Source of the DNA: a virus | Length of the DNA: 64,000 bases | IMG/VR virus record: IMGVR_UViG_3300009026_000007 | Location: 1 to 64,000 of that record | Direction: 5' to 3' (one strand) | Shown here: in pieces, positions 8,133 through 15,956 of the stretch | Numbering within the stretch: position 1 is the stretch's first letter | How the letters are laid out: each line of letters starts with the position of its first letter | Position numbers and translations under genes: made by a program | The notes under the pieces: model-generated | The model's input: only the letters and a program-made list of their open reading frames with translations | Databases searched by the model: none | What the model was told of the DNA's origin: nothing

Positions 8133-8225
8133 TCAGTTCCTCCGAGGATCTTTACTGTCATTCGTAGTTAGTGCTATACAGATTATCATGAAAGGGTAGA
8201 GTAGTAAACAGAATAGTAAGAACAT
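8133..8225 (-). CDS. Very small membrane peptide (30 aa)
   Basis: GAGGGG nine bases upstream of the ATG. The peptide is almost entirely one hydrophobic helix (FLLFCLLLYPFMIICIALTT) with a short charged tail. Its stop overlaps the ribosome-binding-site region of the next gene. Gene reality rests on the ribosome-binding site and packing. Confidence 0.5.
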   Translation of the reverse strand: MFLLFCLLLYPFMIICIALTTNDSKDPRRN

Positions 8226-8244
8226 TTTTAAATTCCCCTCAAGA

Positions 8245-8478
8245 TTAAATATGTTTGAAAGTAGAGCACTCGTCTTTATCTAGATAAAATGATCTACCGT
8301 CCGTAATGTGTTCATGACTAAAGTAAGGATCACCACGTTGGTTGAATCCTCGTACAATAAGTTTATCACCTTTCTCAGCACAGATACAGTGTCCGTGACA
8401 ATCATTCCACTCTGTGAGCTGTTTGAGTGCATAGACAACGCTTCCTACTTCTAGGTGGTTCCAATCTTCTGTTAACAT
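8245..8478 (-). CDS. Small hypothetical protein, beta-rich
   Basis: 77 residues with an AGGAGAG site. The pattern LEVGSVVYALKQLTEW, DKLIVRGFNQRGDP and a terminal Cys/His region resembles small SH3-like or KOW-like phage proteins. No firm family. It follows a terminator that separates it from the HNH gene upstream. Confidence 0.62.
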   Translation of the reverse strand: MLTEDWNHLEVGSVVYALKQLTEWNDCHGHCICAEKGDKLIVRGFNQRGDPYFSHEHITDGRSFYLDKDECSTFKHI

Positions 8479-8490
8479 TTATTCTCTCCT

Positions 8491-8526
8491 AATAAAAAGG
8501 CCCTACGCCCCGAAGAGCATAAGGCC
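8491..8526 (-). terminator. Terminator with UUCG tetraloop
   Basis: Read on the minus strand, GGCCTTATGCTC and GGGCGTAGGGCC form a 12-bp stem with G-U pairs around a TTCG loop, followed by TTTTTATT. The exceptionally stable tetraloop makes this a strong rho-independent terminator just after the HNH gene. Confidence 0.85.
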
Positions 8527-8542
8527 AATATATCACATTAGA

Positions 8543-9247
8543 TTATGTTGTCAAGCGAGCTTCGTAGAAATCTACAAAATCTTTCCAAATGCCTCCAGAC
8601 CTCAGCCTGGAAATACAGCTAGGTTCCATTTGGAGGGTGTCCGCAATCTTTTTATTTATAAGTCCTGCCTTGATCATTTCCCAAGCTTCTACTATTTTAA
8701 CAATAGAATACGCACCAACAGTAAACGACTTAGGAAAAACTTTACCTTCTCTCTTGTAAACGTGTTCCCATTTCTTGCCGTGACGAACTAGTGATATGTA
8801 ACGGGGGTGAAGATTAAACTTTTCACCTATGTAGTCGTTATTGTACCCCAGTTCAAACAGCTGGTACATCTCTAAAAGCTCTGCCTCAGTGATTTTACTG
8901 CCATGATTATCTTCTCCTCGCCTTCCTTTTGACAACCCCATATCATAGGCATGTTGGGTGTTATAACTCACGGTTACGACTTCAAGATTTGAAAGTATAT
9001 TATTTAATTTATTCCCGTCTTTATGGTTAACAACCAAATTCTCTGGTATAACTCCGAAGAACGCCTCCATCATTGCCCGATGCACACCTCTAGCCCTTGT
9101 TGTAACTCTTTTAGCAACGACCAGATAACCATGGGCATTAACAAAACACTTAATGAGTTTACCAGTTTTAGGGTTCTTTACACGCCCAATATTACTAATA
9201 AGGTAGTGAGTTAGTGGGTGCTTCTTCCAAATTTCAACATCTTCCAT
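8543..9247 (-). CDS. HNH homing endonuclease (NUMOD4-HNH type)
   Basis: 234 residues from the ATG at 9247 (GGAGA upstream). The N-terminus (VEIWKKHPLTHYLISNIGRV) is a NUMOD4 motif. The HNH core follows around 45-95 with GVHRAMMEAFFG, NHKDGNKLNN and NLEVVT. Two C-terminal helix-turn-helix-like repeats (HPRYISLVRHGKKWEHV and EPSCISRLRSGGIWKDF) should bind DNA. It lies between two terminators right after the ribonucleotide reductase gene, a common homing target; I infer that nrdA is its site. It is isolated transcriptionally from nrdA. Confidence 0.9.
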   Translation of the reverse strand: MEDVEIWKKHPLTHYLISNIGRVKNPKTGKLIKCFVNAHGYLVVAKRVTTRARGVHRAMMEAFFGVIPENLVVNHKDGNKLNNILSNLEVVTVSYNTQHAYDMGLSKGRRGEDNHGSKITEAELLEMYQLFELGYNNDYIGEKFNLHPRYISLVRHGKKWEHVYKREGKVFPKSFTVGAYSIVKIVEAWEMIKAGLINKKIADTLQMEPSCISRLRSGGIWKDFVDFYEARLTT

Positions 9248-9260
9248 AGTTTTCTCCAAA

Positions 9261-9285
9261 TAGAAACAGCCCCAATTAAGGGGCT
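9261..9285 (-). terminator. Hairpin terminator after nrdA
   Basis: AGCCCC and GGGGCT form a 6-bp stem around AATTAA, followed on the minus strand by GTTTCTA. The T-run is short, so termination may be partial. Confidence 0.55.
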
Positions 9286-9291
9286 TTAAAG

Positions 9292-10986
9292 CTACGCCTC
9301 ACATGAGACACAAACATTATTAACGATAATCCCTGAACGACTATAGATATAGTAGAGACTTAGGATATCTTCATCCAAGAAAGCTTTTGTGTGCAGTTCA
9401 GCAATCCGGTCTTCATCACCATCCTCTGAGACATAGAAGTTAATCGATTGTCCCTGACACAGATATTTCTGACGCTGTGATGCATAACGCAAGATTACAT
9501 TCTGATCAACTTCAAAAGCAGTTTTGAACACCATCTTTTCATGATCATCCAACCAAGTTACGTGCTGCACAGAACCAACATGAGAGATAATGTCATCCAG
9601 TGTTTCTTTGCTGTAAACACCACGTTCAACCATGATGTCATACATTTCAGGAACAATACGGAACATGCCTCCTGCTGCACTGCCTTGCTCAAACACCATA
9701 CCCGGATCAGGAGAAACAGACTCAGATACACCACCCATAATAAGGGCACTAGACTTATTAGGTGCAAGTGCTGTTCGGTGTGTCATCCGTTCACCATAAC
9801 CCCGTAACCATTCTGGTTCCCCAAACTCAGCCGCCAGCCACTGTGAAGCTTTCAAACTTTCGTCTTTAATCTTCTTAAAGATTTCCGAGTTAAGAAACTG
9901 AGCTTCAATACTTTCAAATGGAATACGTTTCTTTTGCAGCAGTGTACTAAACCCGAGCGCACCCAAACCTACGGCACGTCCCTTCTCTGTGAACTTACGA
10001 ACTTTAGTAAGTCCCGGAATGCCTTCACTGGCCTTCAAGAAATCACTTACTACACAATCCAAGAATACTGTTGCATCAAAGATTGCAGTTGTATCTTTCC
10101 ATTCTTCGTATTTCGAAAGATTCATACTACTCAGCACGCAAGAGTAAGAAAGATTCTCTGACGAATGAAGCATAATTTCCGAGCATAAATTTGAAGCTTT
10201 AATATCCAAATTCAAATCTTTGTACACTTGTGGACGGTGACGGTTTGCACGATCTACGAAGAAGTAATACCCTCGACCTGTAACCATCTTCACAAACAAA
10301 GCACGACTGAAACGACGATTAGCTTCTTCATCACCGGACTTCAGTTTAGCAATAAAACCATCAGAAACGACCCAGCCGATATTCAGGCCGTCGGGCGTTG
10401 CCTCAAGTGTGTCTACCAACTCATCAAAGTCTCCATGATCAATGGGCAAATAAGATGCTGTGCTGCCACGTCGTTGACTGCCTTGGCTAATCTCTGCTGC
10501 ATCTTGAGAGAACCCAAGGATAACAGGAACAACACCCGACGCTTGACCACCTACGCTAATACTTGTGCCACGAGAACGGATATCCCCAAAGTAGCCAGAA
10601 CAGCCAAACCCATACTTACCAAGCATTGCTGATTCATGGCGGTTCTTGTAGAAACTATCCACACTATCACCAACATACTGCCCAGAGCAACTAACTGTGA
10701 GGCCACGATCTGTCCCAGTATTTGCCAGCACCGGAGTGGCTGCGGACAGCCAACCCTTCCACAGAAGATTAAAGAACTTCTCTTCCCACTCTTGTTCAGC
10801 ACCTGCCATATATTGAGCAAGTGTCTTTGCAACTGTCTTGTGTCGTCCGTAAACCCCCAACTCTCCAGCAACAGCATACTTAGATTTAAACAACTGCCAT
10901 GAGTTAGTTGTGAACCAGTCTGGAATCAAACCTTTATCTTGTAACTCTTTACGTTCTGCACTAAGATCTTCAAAACCCTGTGTCAT
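9292..10986 (-). CDS. nrdA: Ribonucleoside-diphosphate reductase, large (alpha) subunit
   Basis: 564 residues. It reduces ribonucleoside diphosphates to deoxyribonucleotides with NrdB, whose gene overlaps by 4 bp upstream. Visible catalytic parts: the redox Cys in GLTVSCSGQ (about residue 100), the radical-site trio Asn266/Cys268/Glu270 in NLCSEI, the second redox Cys at about 283 (SYSCVLSS), and a C-terminal CxxC (CVSCEA) for electron delivery. It is far shorter than bacterial NrdA (about 760) and starts directly in the barrel-leading helices, so the N-terminal ATP cone for overall activity control is missing. That suits a phage wanting uncontrolled dNTP supply. An HNH gene follows it. Confidence 0.95.
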   Translation of the reverse strand: MTQGFEDLSAERKELQDKGLIPDWFTTNSWQLFKSKYAVAGELGVYGRHKTVAKTLAQYMAGAEQEWEEKFFNLLWKGWLSAATPVLANTGTDRGLTVSCSGQYVGDSVDSFYKNRHESAMLGKYGFGCSGYFGDIRSRGTSISVGGQASGVVPVILGFSQDAAEISQGSQRRGSTASYLPIDHGDFDELVDTLEATPDGLNIGWVVSDGFIAKLKSGDEEANRRFSRALFVKMVTGRGYYFFVDRANRHRPQVYKDLNLDIKASNLCSEIMLHSSENLSYSCVLSSMNLSKYEEWKDTTAIFDATVFLDCVVSDFLKASEGIPGLTKVRKFTEKGRAVGLGALGFSTLLQKKRIPFESIEAQFLNSEIFKKIKDESLKASQWLAAEFGEPEWLRGYGERMTHRTALAPNKSSALIMGGVSESVSPDPGMVFEQGSAAGGMFRIVPEMYDIMVERGVYSKETLDDIISHVGSVQHVTWLDDHEKMVFKTAFEVDQNVILRYASQRQKYLCQGQSINFYVSEDGDEDRIAELHTKAFLDEDILSLYYIYSRSGIIVNNVCVSCEA

Positions 10987-11978
10987 GCAATCTCCCCAAT
11001 AAATTTAAGTTTAGCTTTGTTCCAATTACGTGTGTACTGAACTTGTGAATTGCTAAAAAAGTCTGCATATTTGAATGTGGACAGTTGGTTGTAGAACCAT
11101 TCACTCACTACCCCTTGACCGTCTTTAAATAGCAACTTAGCCTTCAAGTAAGTAAGGACTACATCGATACGGTTGCGTACAAAGTGCAGCATATCTTCTT
11201 TAGTTACTGTTCGAATACCACCTTTTTCAAAGATCATATCACAAATCCGTGACTCGTGAAGATAAACCTCTTCTGCCATAAGTTTAATGTCTTCGTATAG
11301 TGCTTTAACATCTTTCTTAGTAATCTCTTTTGCTTCTTGTTTCTCTGACAGCAGTTGGTTGAACAACCAAGCACTTGCCATGCTATGAAAGTCCTCATCC
11401 TTACTTGAGGCGTCAATACCAGAAGTAATGTGTGGGATCATATTATAACCACCACAGTTAAAGCTCTTCAAGAATGCAAAGTTTGAGAATAATACAGCAC
11501 CTTCCATGAAAGCAAATGCTGCTGTTACACGAAGCTTATCATCACTGTCTGCAAACCGATTAATGAAGGAGATGCGCTCACACAATACTGGATCTTCTTT
11601 CCAGGACAAGTAAAACTCATCAGTAGCAATACTTAGTGACTTATTAATCAAGTCGTAAAACGGCGCGTGGATTCCAATTTCAACAAAGGAAAAAGTTGTA
11701 GCCATCCTTTGGATATCCGGGCGCGGGAACATCTTCTGTACCTTACCACCCCAAAACTCTTCCCCACCAAGCATCAATTCATACTGTGTAAACAATTTCA
11801 GTACTGTTGTAATACCGTGACGCTCCCCTTCTGTACATTTAGTTCGAATATCGTTTTCATCCTTTTCTACCCCAAGCTCTTCAGCGAACCAAATAATACT
11901 TGTCTGCTTCTTAGCTGCCTCAATTGCTTGTGGGTAGTCTACCGTATAACTTTCTTTTACTTCTTCAATACGTGCCAA
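10983..11978 (-). CDS. nrdB: Ribonucleoside-diphosphate reductase, small (beta) subunit
   Basis: 331 residues, TTG start with GGGGATATAGG upstream; no nearby in-frame ATG. It carries the di-iron centre and tyrosyl radical for NrdA. VEIGIHAPFY holds the iron-binding Glu/His and the probable radical Tyr. FMEGAVLFSNFAFLKSF and DEDFHSMASAW supply the second Glu and the Glu-x-x-His pair. The set is complete, so the enzyme is likely active. The HAPFY form of the motif is that of the non-enteric R2 subgroup. The stop overlaps nrdA. Confidence 0.93.
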   Translation of the reverse strand: MARIEEVKESYTVDYPQAIEAAKKQTSIIWFAEELGVEKDENDIRTKCTEGERHGITTVLKLFTQYELMLGGEEFWGGKVQKMFPRPDIQRMATTFSFVEIGIHAPFYDLINKSLSIATDEFYLSWKEDPVLCERISFINRFADSDDKLRVTAAFAFMEGAVLFSNFAFLKSFNCGGYNMIPHITSGIDASSKDEDFHSMASAWLFNQLLSEKQEAKEITKKDVKALYEDIKLMAEEVYLHESRICDMIFEKGGIRTVTKEDMLHFVRNRIDVVLTYLKAKLLFKDGQGVVSEWFYNQLSTFKYADFFSNSQVQYTRNWNKAKLKFIGEIA

Positions 11979-11992
11979 CCTATATCCCCTTA

Positions 11993-12361
11993 TTAATTAT
12001 CTGATTGAATCCCATGCTGTTGAGCATACTCGCAAAAATCACCAGTGTTCAGCATCTTACCCATTGTCTTTAGTTGGATACGTAAATCAAGACTTGAGTG
12101 TTCTAGAATATTTTCCCAACTCGCCGACCCTTGAGTTAGCCATTCACCAGTACGCTCATGACCCTGGTACATCAGACAGTCTACAACATTTCCACGAAGA
12201 TTACGATGCTTACAAACTACCTCATCAACCCCCATGCTAACATCCAGCCCGTTGTTAAAAAGAAACTTACTAATCTCTTCTTTATTATTTTCACCAAATG
12301 CTTGGGCAAAGCCTTCACAGAGAAGCAAGTCTGACAAACTCAAATTAAATCCTACGGCCAT
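11993..12361 (-). CDS. Hypothetical protein upstream of nrdB
   Basis: 122 residues with a GAGGGGGA site. Helical, with several Cys (VVCKHRN, DCLMYQGHERTGEWL). No recognised family. It is co-oriented and only 14 bp from nrdB, so it may be co-expressed with the reductase. Confidence 0.62.
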   Translation of the reverse strand: MAVGFNLSLSDLLLCEGFAQAFGENNKEEISKFLFNNGLDVSMGVDEVVCKHRNLRGNVVDCLMYQGHERTGEWLTQGSASWENILEHSSLDLRIQLKTMGKMLNTGDFCEYAQQHGIQSDN

Positions 12362-12362
12362 T

Positions 12363-12548
12363 TTATTCTTCCCCCTCTAGAAATGCAACTTCCATAACAC
12401 AACCCATCACATCATTCAAACAATCTTTATTGTCAATCAGACGCATTAGCTTAACTACTTGTTCGACCGTAAAACCACTCATTTGCAGTGAATCCATGAA
12501 TGACTCCCAAGCTATATTGTTTGCATCTTTAACTTGTTTGTAATTCAT
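12363..12548 (-). CDS. Small acidic hypothetical protein (61 aa)
   Basis: Helical and acidic (SLQMSGFTVEQVVKLMRLID). Its start overlaps the stop of the preceding gene by 4 bp, suggesting coupled translation. Function unknown. Confidence 0.6.
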   Translation of the reverse strand: MNYKQVKDANNIAWESFMDSLQMSGFTVEQVVKLMRLIDNKDCLNDVMGCVMEVAFLEGEE

Positions 12549-12742
12549 ACTTCTACCCCATTAGCCAAATCTTCTTGGAAGTACTCGAAAGCACTTACAT
12601 CATTATTAATTGCAATCTCAATATCTTCAATCGTGTCGATCAGATAGCGGCTGCTTTCACTGATACTCATACCCAAGCGAACCATGTAAAGATTTTGTAG
12701 CTCTTGGATGAAATTGGAAACTTTAAATTCTTCATTAATCAT
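12545..12742 (-). CDS. Small acidic hypothetical protein (65 aa)
   Basis: AGGAGAAATAT ribosome-binding site. Acidic helices with SSRYLIDTIEDIEIAINNDV. Member of the tight operon leading to nrdBA. No family recognised. Confidence 0.6.
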   Translation of the reverse strand: MINEEFKVSNFIQELQNLYMVRLGMSISESSRYLIDTIEDIEIAINNDVSAFEYFQEDLANGVEV

Positions 12743-12751
12743 ATATTTCTC

Positions 12752-13384
12752 CTAAGCTCTTTTAGTTTCAATACCTTGTTTATAATCTTCTTCGAGCAAC
12801 TTTGCGTGCAAGTATAAGCCTTCAATCACACGCTCGTCAACCGAGTTCTTATATTTCTTTGCGGAGTCAATAATACAGTCTACCTTAGCTTTCTGCCAAG
12901 CTCTGTGTGCTTCTATTTGAGTATGATACAGTCCCAAATATAGTTGCTTTTCATTGTAGTTTAATCTCCCTTGGAACTTAGTATTTCTTCCCGGATTAGA
13001 TACACCTATTAGAAACTTACCACCTCTCTCATGCCTAAAATTTAATAGTTTGTTTAATTCATTAGGTACAAACGCACAATCAATATCTGTGTAGTTCTGA
13101 TTGTAAGGTGTGATAATATCTTTATCCAGTTGCCAATATTTTCCCGATGCCTCTATGTTCCTGTATCCAACCTGTGTTTGACACCACTCAGCGAACACCT
13201 GAAAGCTTGGAAACAGATTCCTACTACTAGCATATTTAGGATACCTCTTAACGAATGCGCTTTCTGGGTTTGTCCTTGTAGTTACATCACACCATATTTT
13301 ACCTGCTCGTGTATCCACTTGAACGTTATTACTTGAGTAACTTTTTAACCATATACCATCAATCTGTCTGTCAAACTTCTCCAT
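12752..13384 (-). CDS. Homing-endonuclease-like protein, copy 1 of a three-member family
   Basis: 210 residues. The central motif FQVFAEWCQTQVGYRN, then YWQLDKDIITPYNQNYTDID and CAFVPNELNKLL, is shared with proteins at 47330-48055 and 56596-57270. Members of this phage family carry a degenerate HNH-like core (LDKD) and an AP2-like C-terminal DNA-binding part (here LGLYHTQIEAHRAWQKAKV). They are usually free-standing mobile genes. It is wedged between thyX and the nrdBA operon. Activity is inferred from family pattern only. Confidence 0.65.
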   Translation of the reverse strand: MEKFDRQIDGIWLKSYSSNNVQVDTRAGKIWCDVTTRTNPESAFVKRYPKYASSRNLFPSFQVFAEWCQTQVGYRNIEASGKYWQLDKDIITPYNQNYTDIDCAFVPNELNKLLNFRHERGGKFLIGVSNPGRNTKFQGRLNYNEKQLYLGLYHTQIEAHRAWQKAKVDCIIDSAKKYKNSVDERVIEGLYLHAKLLEEDYKQGIETKRA

Positions 13385-13396
13385 ACAAATTTCCTT

Positions 13397-14137
13397 TTAT
13401 TTCTCCACCAATGCTTTATAAGAAACTGGGAACAACTGTTTAACAATCTCTGCTACTTGCTGTGCAACCAGTCGTGTTTCATACTGAGTGTGTTCATCCA
13501 AACGCAACACTAGCATATCACAGAATGCCCCCAATGTGCCACTCCAAATCCATGTCGTCATCATTGACTGAGGAAGAACCATGCGGGCTTCTTCGGCACA
13601 CACACCTAGATCAAGAAGTGTATCATAAGTCTCAAGAGCAGCTTTATTTACTTCCTCTGGACGATAGATGCAATTACCTTCTTCGTTTGTCAGAGTATCA
13701 ATAATATCTAGGTTGACAGTCTCATCTTTACTACTACCCTGTTTCACATTTTCAGCAGCTTTACGCCAAGACTCAGGAGTATAGAACTCAGGCTCATCCT
13801 TTACATAGCGACGACTAACTTCATTCCAAGGCATAAACTTATGCTTTACAAGTTGACGTGCTACAAATACCGGAGCTTTTACACGGATGCTAATGAAGCT
13901 GTGATTGAATGGCGAAAGATGTTTGTGCATGGCAAGGTACTTAATTAGTTTAGAATCTGCTGGACTCAGTGTTTTGTAGACTCCAGCCCCAACATGTTTA
14001 CCACTCTCTGGCTTACCGTCTACTCGACCATCCACAATCAACCATTCGCTTTTCTTGTCAAAGCTGCAACGTGCCGCATCTACAACAGACAGGTCATCAC
14101 CACAATGATTGATGTACTCTACTTTAATCTCACTCAT
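13397..14137 (-). CDS. thyX: Flavin-dependent thymidylate synthase ThyX
   Basis: 246 residues from the ATG at 14137 (GGAGG nine bases upstream; a GTG six bases earlier is possible). It makes dTMP from dUMP using FAD and methylene-tetrahydrofolate. The ThyX motif appears as KHKFMPWNEVSRRY near residues 98-111, a variant of RHRxxSxNExSxRY in which the first Arg residues are Lys and the Ser is Pro/Trp. LSPFNHSFISIRVKAPVFVARQ before it and EEARMVLPQSMMTTWIWSGT later are family regions. It fits with dCMP deaminase and ribonucleotide reductase in supplying dTTP. Confidence 0.92.
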   Translation of the reverse strand: MSEIKVEYINHCGDDLSVVDAARCSFDKKSEWLIVDGRVDGKPESGKHVGAGVYKTLSPADSKLIKYLAMHKHLSPFNHSFISIRVKAPVFVARQLVKHKFMPWNEVSRRYVKDEPEFYTPESWRKAAENVKQGSSKDETVNLDIIDTLTNEEGNCIYRPEEVNKAALETYDTLLDLGVCAEEARMVLPQSMMTTWIWSGTLGAFCDMLVLRLDEHTQYETRLVAQQVAEIVKQLFPVSYKALVEK

Positions 14138-14285
14138 CCCCACTTTCCTCCAATTCTTCCAAACACCCTTCCCAACTCAACGGAAGATCTTTATAAAGTT
14201 CCCAAGCTAACCCTGTAGCAACTAATTCATTATAGTATTCTTTTGTTCTTACATCAAGCTGCCATACCATTGTTTGTTTAGTCAT
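14130..14285 (-). CDS. Small hypothetical protein between thyX and the MazG-like gene (51 aa)
   Basis: ATG overlaps the upstream stop (ATGA) and the stop lies inside the start region of thyX, so it is a link in a coupled chain. Sequence is acidic at the C-terminus (GCLEELEESGDE) with Trp residues spaced along it. No family. Confidence 0.6.
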   Translation of the reverse strand: MTKQTMVWQLDVRTKEYYNELVATGLAWELYKDLPLSWEGCLEELEESGDE

Positions 14286-14767
14286 ACTTTAAACTCTTCT
14301 GGAATACAAACACTGAGGTCCGGACGTTCATGATTCAACAGCTTCATTACTTTGTTGTCTGAACAACGCTTGACAGTAAACATTTGCTCACCTTCAAAAG
14401 TTGTCTCGTCTACATAACATTCTTCGCCAATTTCATATTCCCGATGTCCTTTACTTTGTTTTGCATAACTCAGGCTGTTGGTAATCTTCTGTGCATTGTT
14501 TGAACAAACAGTTTCCCAAGCAAGTTTAGTCTTACAACCATAAGCTTCAAGCAAATGTTCCAAATAAGTGTTGAGGTACTTAATATCCATACAAGCATCC
14601 AACACTTCTAAAAGTTCTTCCTCTGAACAGGCATCCTCAAGTTCATTCACTTCTTCTAGGATAAGTTTGGATTGGGCTTTAACTTGCTTCCAGACTTCCC
14701 AATGATCACCCATAGCCGGTTGATTACCAATTGCATAACCAAACTTAATACATTCTTTCTTTGACAC
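14282..14767 (-). CDS. MazG-like NTP pyrophosphohydrolase
   Basis: 161 residues from the GTG at 14767, chosen for AAGGAGA six bases upstream. The all-alpha pyrophosphatase motif is visible: ILEEVNELEDA (EExxE) followed by EELLEVLDACMDIKYLN, supplying the metal-binding acidic residues, near residues 35-75. Such enzymes hydrolyse (d)NTPs to monophosphates, or hydrolyse alarmones in some phages. The C-terminal third is an extra beta-rich domain (YEIGEECYVDETTFEGEQMF). It sits beside a deoxynucleotidase and a second pyrophosphohydrolase-like gene. Substrate is unknown. Confidence 0.72.
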   Translation of the reverse strand: MSKKECIKFGYAIGNQPAMGDHWEVWKQVKAQSKLILEEVNELEDACSEEELLEVLDACMDIKYLNTYLEHLLEAYGCKTKLAWETVCSNNAQKITNSLSYAKQSKGHREYEIGEECYVDETTFEGEQMFTVKRCSDNKVMKLLNHERPDLSVCIPEEFKV

Positions 14768-14778
14768 CAAAACTCTCC

Positions 14779-15228
14779 TTAATTTAAATATTGATCGCAG
14801 AAATCTTTCACACTGAAGCTTTCCCAATCTTTATACTCACCTTTACCAAACAGTACACGTTTCTCAGAATCAAACTTAACTAAATTATCCTCCAAGTCAT
14901 CAACCATTGCAACAAGAGAATCATTTAAAATATACTTCTCGTGTGTTCCTACAAAGCCAGTCATAAAGGGAAAATGTTTCTTTAAGAAGTATACCTTACT
15001 CCGGTGATGATTTCCTTTCAGCCTTGAAACAAACACAATACTAAAATACTGACTCAATGCTTCTAGCTTCTCTACAGCACACTTCATTGGCTCTAGGTTG
15101 TCATAAAGAGTTTCATCACGCCAGAAGTCCAATGGATCATCTAGGAATGGTGAAGCCTTTTGGTAGAGGGCTAGAGTATCAACTACCACACCATCTACGT
15201 CAATTCCAATTTGGCGTTTGTTTGTCAT
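14779..15228 (-). CDS. HAD-family 5'(3')-deoxyribonucleotidase-like protein
   Basis: 149 residues. HAD motif I is GIDVDGVVVDT (nucleophile and acid Asp, residues 8-18). SRLKGNHHRSKVYFLKK carries motif II/III residues, and AMVDDLEDNLVKF is motif IV with the metal-binding Asp pair. This is the pattern of small 5'(3')-nucleotidases that dephosphorylate dNMPs. It may trim host-derived or unwanted nucleotides. The stop is 12 bp from the MazG-like start; its own start overlaps the gene upstream by 4 bp. Confidence 0.75.
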   Translation of the reverse strand: MTNKRQIGIDVDGVVVDTLALYQKASPFLDDPLDFWRDETLYDNLEPMKCAVEKLEALSQYFSIVFVSRLKGNHHRSKVYFLKKHFPFMTGFVGTHEKYILNDSLVAMVDDLEDNLVKFDSEKRVLFGKGEYKDWESFSVKDFCDQYLN

Positions 15229-15800
15229 TTGATTTTTCCTGTCAATACAAGCTCAAGCTCCGCTAAACAATTGAAGCAAGTGTGAGCCAGATGAACAATA
15301 TTACTCTCTTCATCTGTACGCTCAATAGCCGGAACACCTTGAGCTTTCTGAATAAACCCCTTCACTCGGTGACGACTAGCAGCAGCAGAGAATTCAGTTT
15401 CAGCATTAGGAAGATTTTTAAAGTCATTAGGTTTGTAACCTTTATTCTCTTCAGCCCAACCCATAACTCTAGCAATCTCTAGGATAGCGTTAGGGAAACC
15501 TTCATCAAAGAGTTGCATCTTTACCTTACCAACTTTACGTTCTTCTAGTACTGGTCGAGCTATGCTTTCTAGTTCAGGTTTATCAAAGATGTTGAAAAGA
15601 ACAACAGGATTTTCACCAAAAGATGTCTCTGTGATTCCATACAAGTCTTCAGTTTTTAGTGTGCAATCATAAGCTTCAACTTCCCATTCAAAATATGAAT
15701 CTTGAGTAATAAGCTTAACAACTTTACCTTCGTCATCAGGCAAGAAGCCCCAACCACCTTGCACAATAGCTAACACGTCTCCTGCTCTTAGACTATTCAT
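15225..15800 (-). CDS. DUF5664 dATP/dGTP diphosphohydrolase-like protein (MazZ-like domain)
   Basis: 191 residues from the ATG at 15800 (GAGGAGAGGG upstream). The C-terminal ~100 residues carry the DUF5664 pattern: EIARVMGWAEENKGYKPNDF, then a helix with AAASRHRVKGFIQ, then DEESNIVHLAHTCFNCLAEL, giving the acidic and His residues of this pyrophosphohydrolase fold. In phages with 2-aminoadenine DNA a related protein (MazZ) removes dATP or makes dGMP for the modified base, but no PurZ gene is visible here. The N-terminal ~85 residues are an unassigned beta-rich domain. The family call is by eye. Confidence 0.65.
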   Translation of the reverse strand: MNSLRAGDVLAIVQGGWGFLPDDEGKVVKLITQDSYFEWEVEAYDCTLKTEDLYGITETSFGENPVVLFNIFDKPELESIARPVLEERKVGKVKMQLFDEGFPNAILEIARVMGWAEENKGYKPNDFKNLPNAETEFSAAASRHRVKGFIQKAQGVPAIERTDEESNIVHLAHTCFNCLAELELVLTGKIK

Positions 15801-15955
15801 CAACCCTCTCCTCATTCTGTTTAGCAGTATTCTTCAATTTCTGTATTTGATCGAGCATATTTTCTTGTTGCTGTCTAAGTTTGAACCAATTTCATAGTGT
15901 TGTCAAGCTCTTGTTCAAGAGTTTTTATTCGCTTATAAAGTCTGAAATCGTTTAT
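15793..15955 (-). pseudogene. Frameshifted remnant of a small coiled-coil gene beside an HNH insertion
   Basis: Reading leftward just after the HNH stop, one frame encodes INDFRLYKRIKTLEQELDNT and ends at a stop near MKLVQT. A second frame continues as LRQQQENMLDQIQKLKNTAK and ends with a stop overlapping the next start. Joined by one frameshift, the two give a single coiled coil. No start codon is visible, since the 5' end abuts the HNH gene. I read it as a gene damaged when the endonuclease arrived; a sequencing error is possible. Confidence 0.4.
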
Positions 15956-15956
15956 T

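Noticed and set aside
9541-10902. Plus-strand open frames opposite nrdA
   Set aside because: Antisense shadows of a well-conserved gene, without ribosome-binding sites.
15225-15800. 2-aminoadenine (Z) genome
   Set aside because: Only a MazZ-like domain is present; no PurZ or DatZ was recognised in the window, so the claim is not made.
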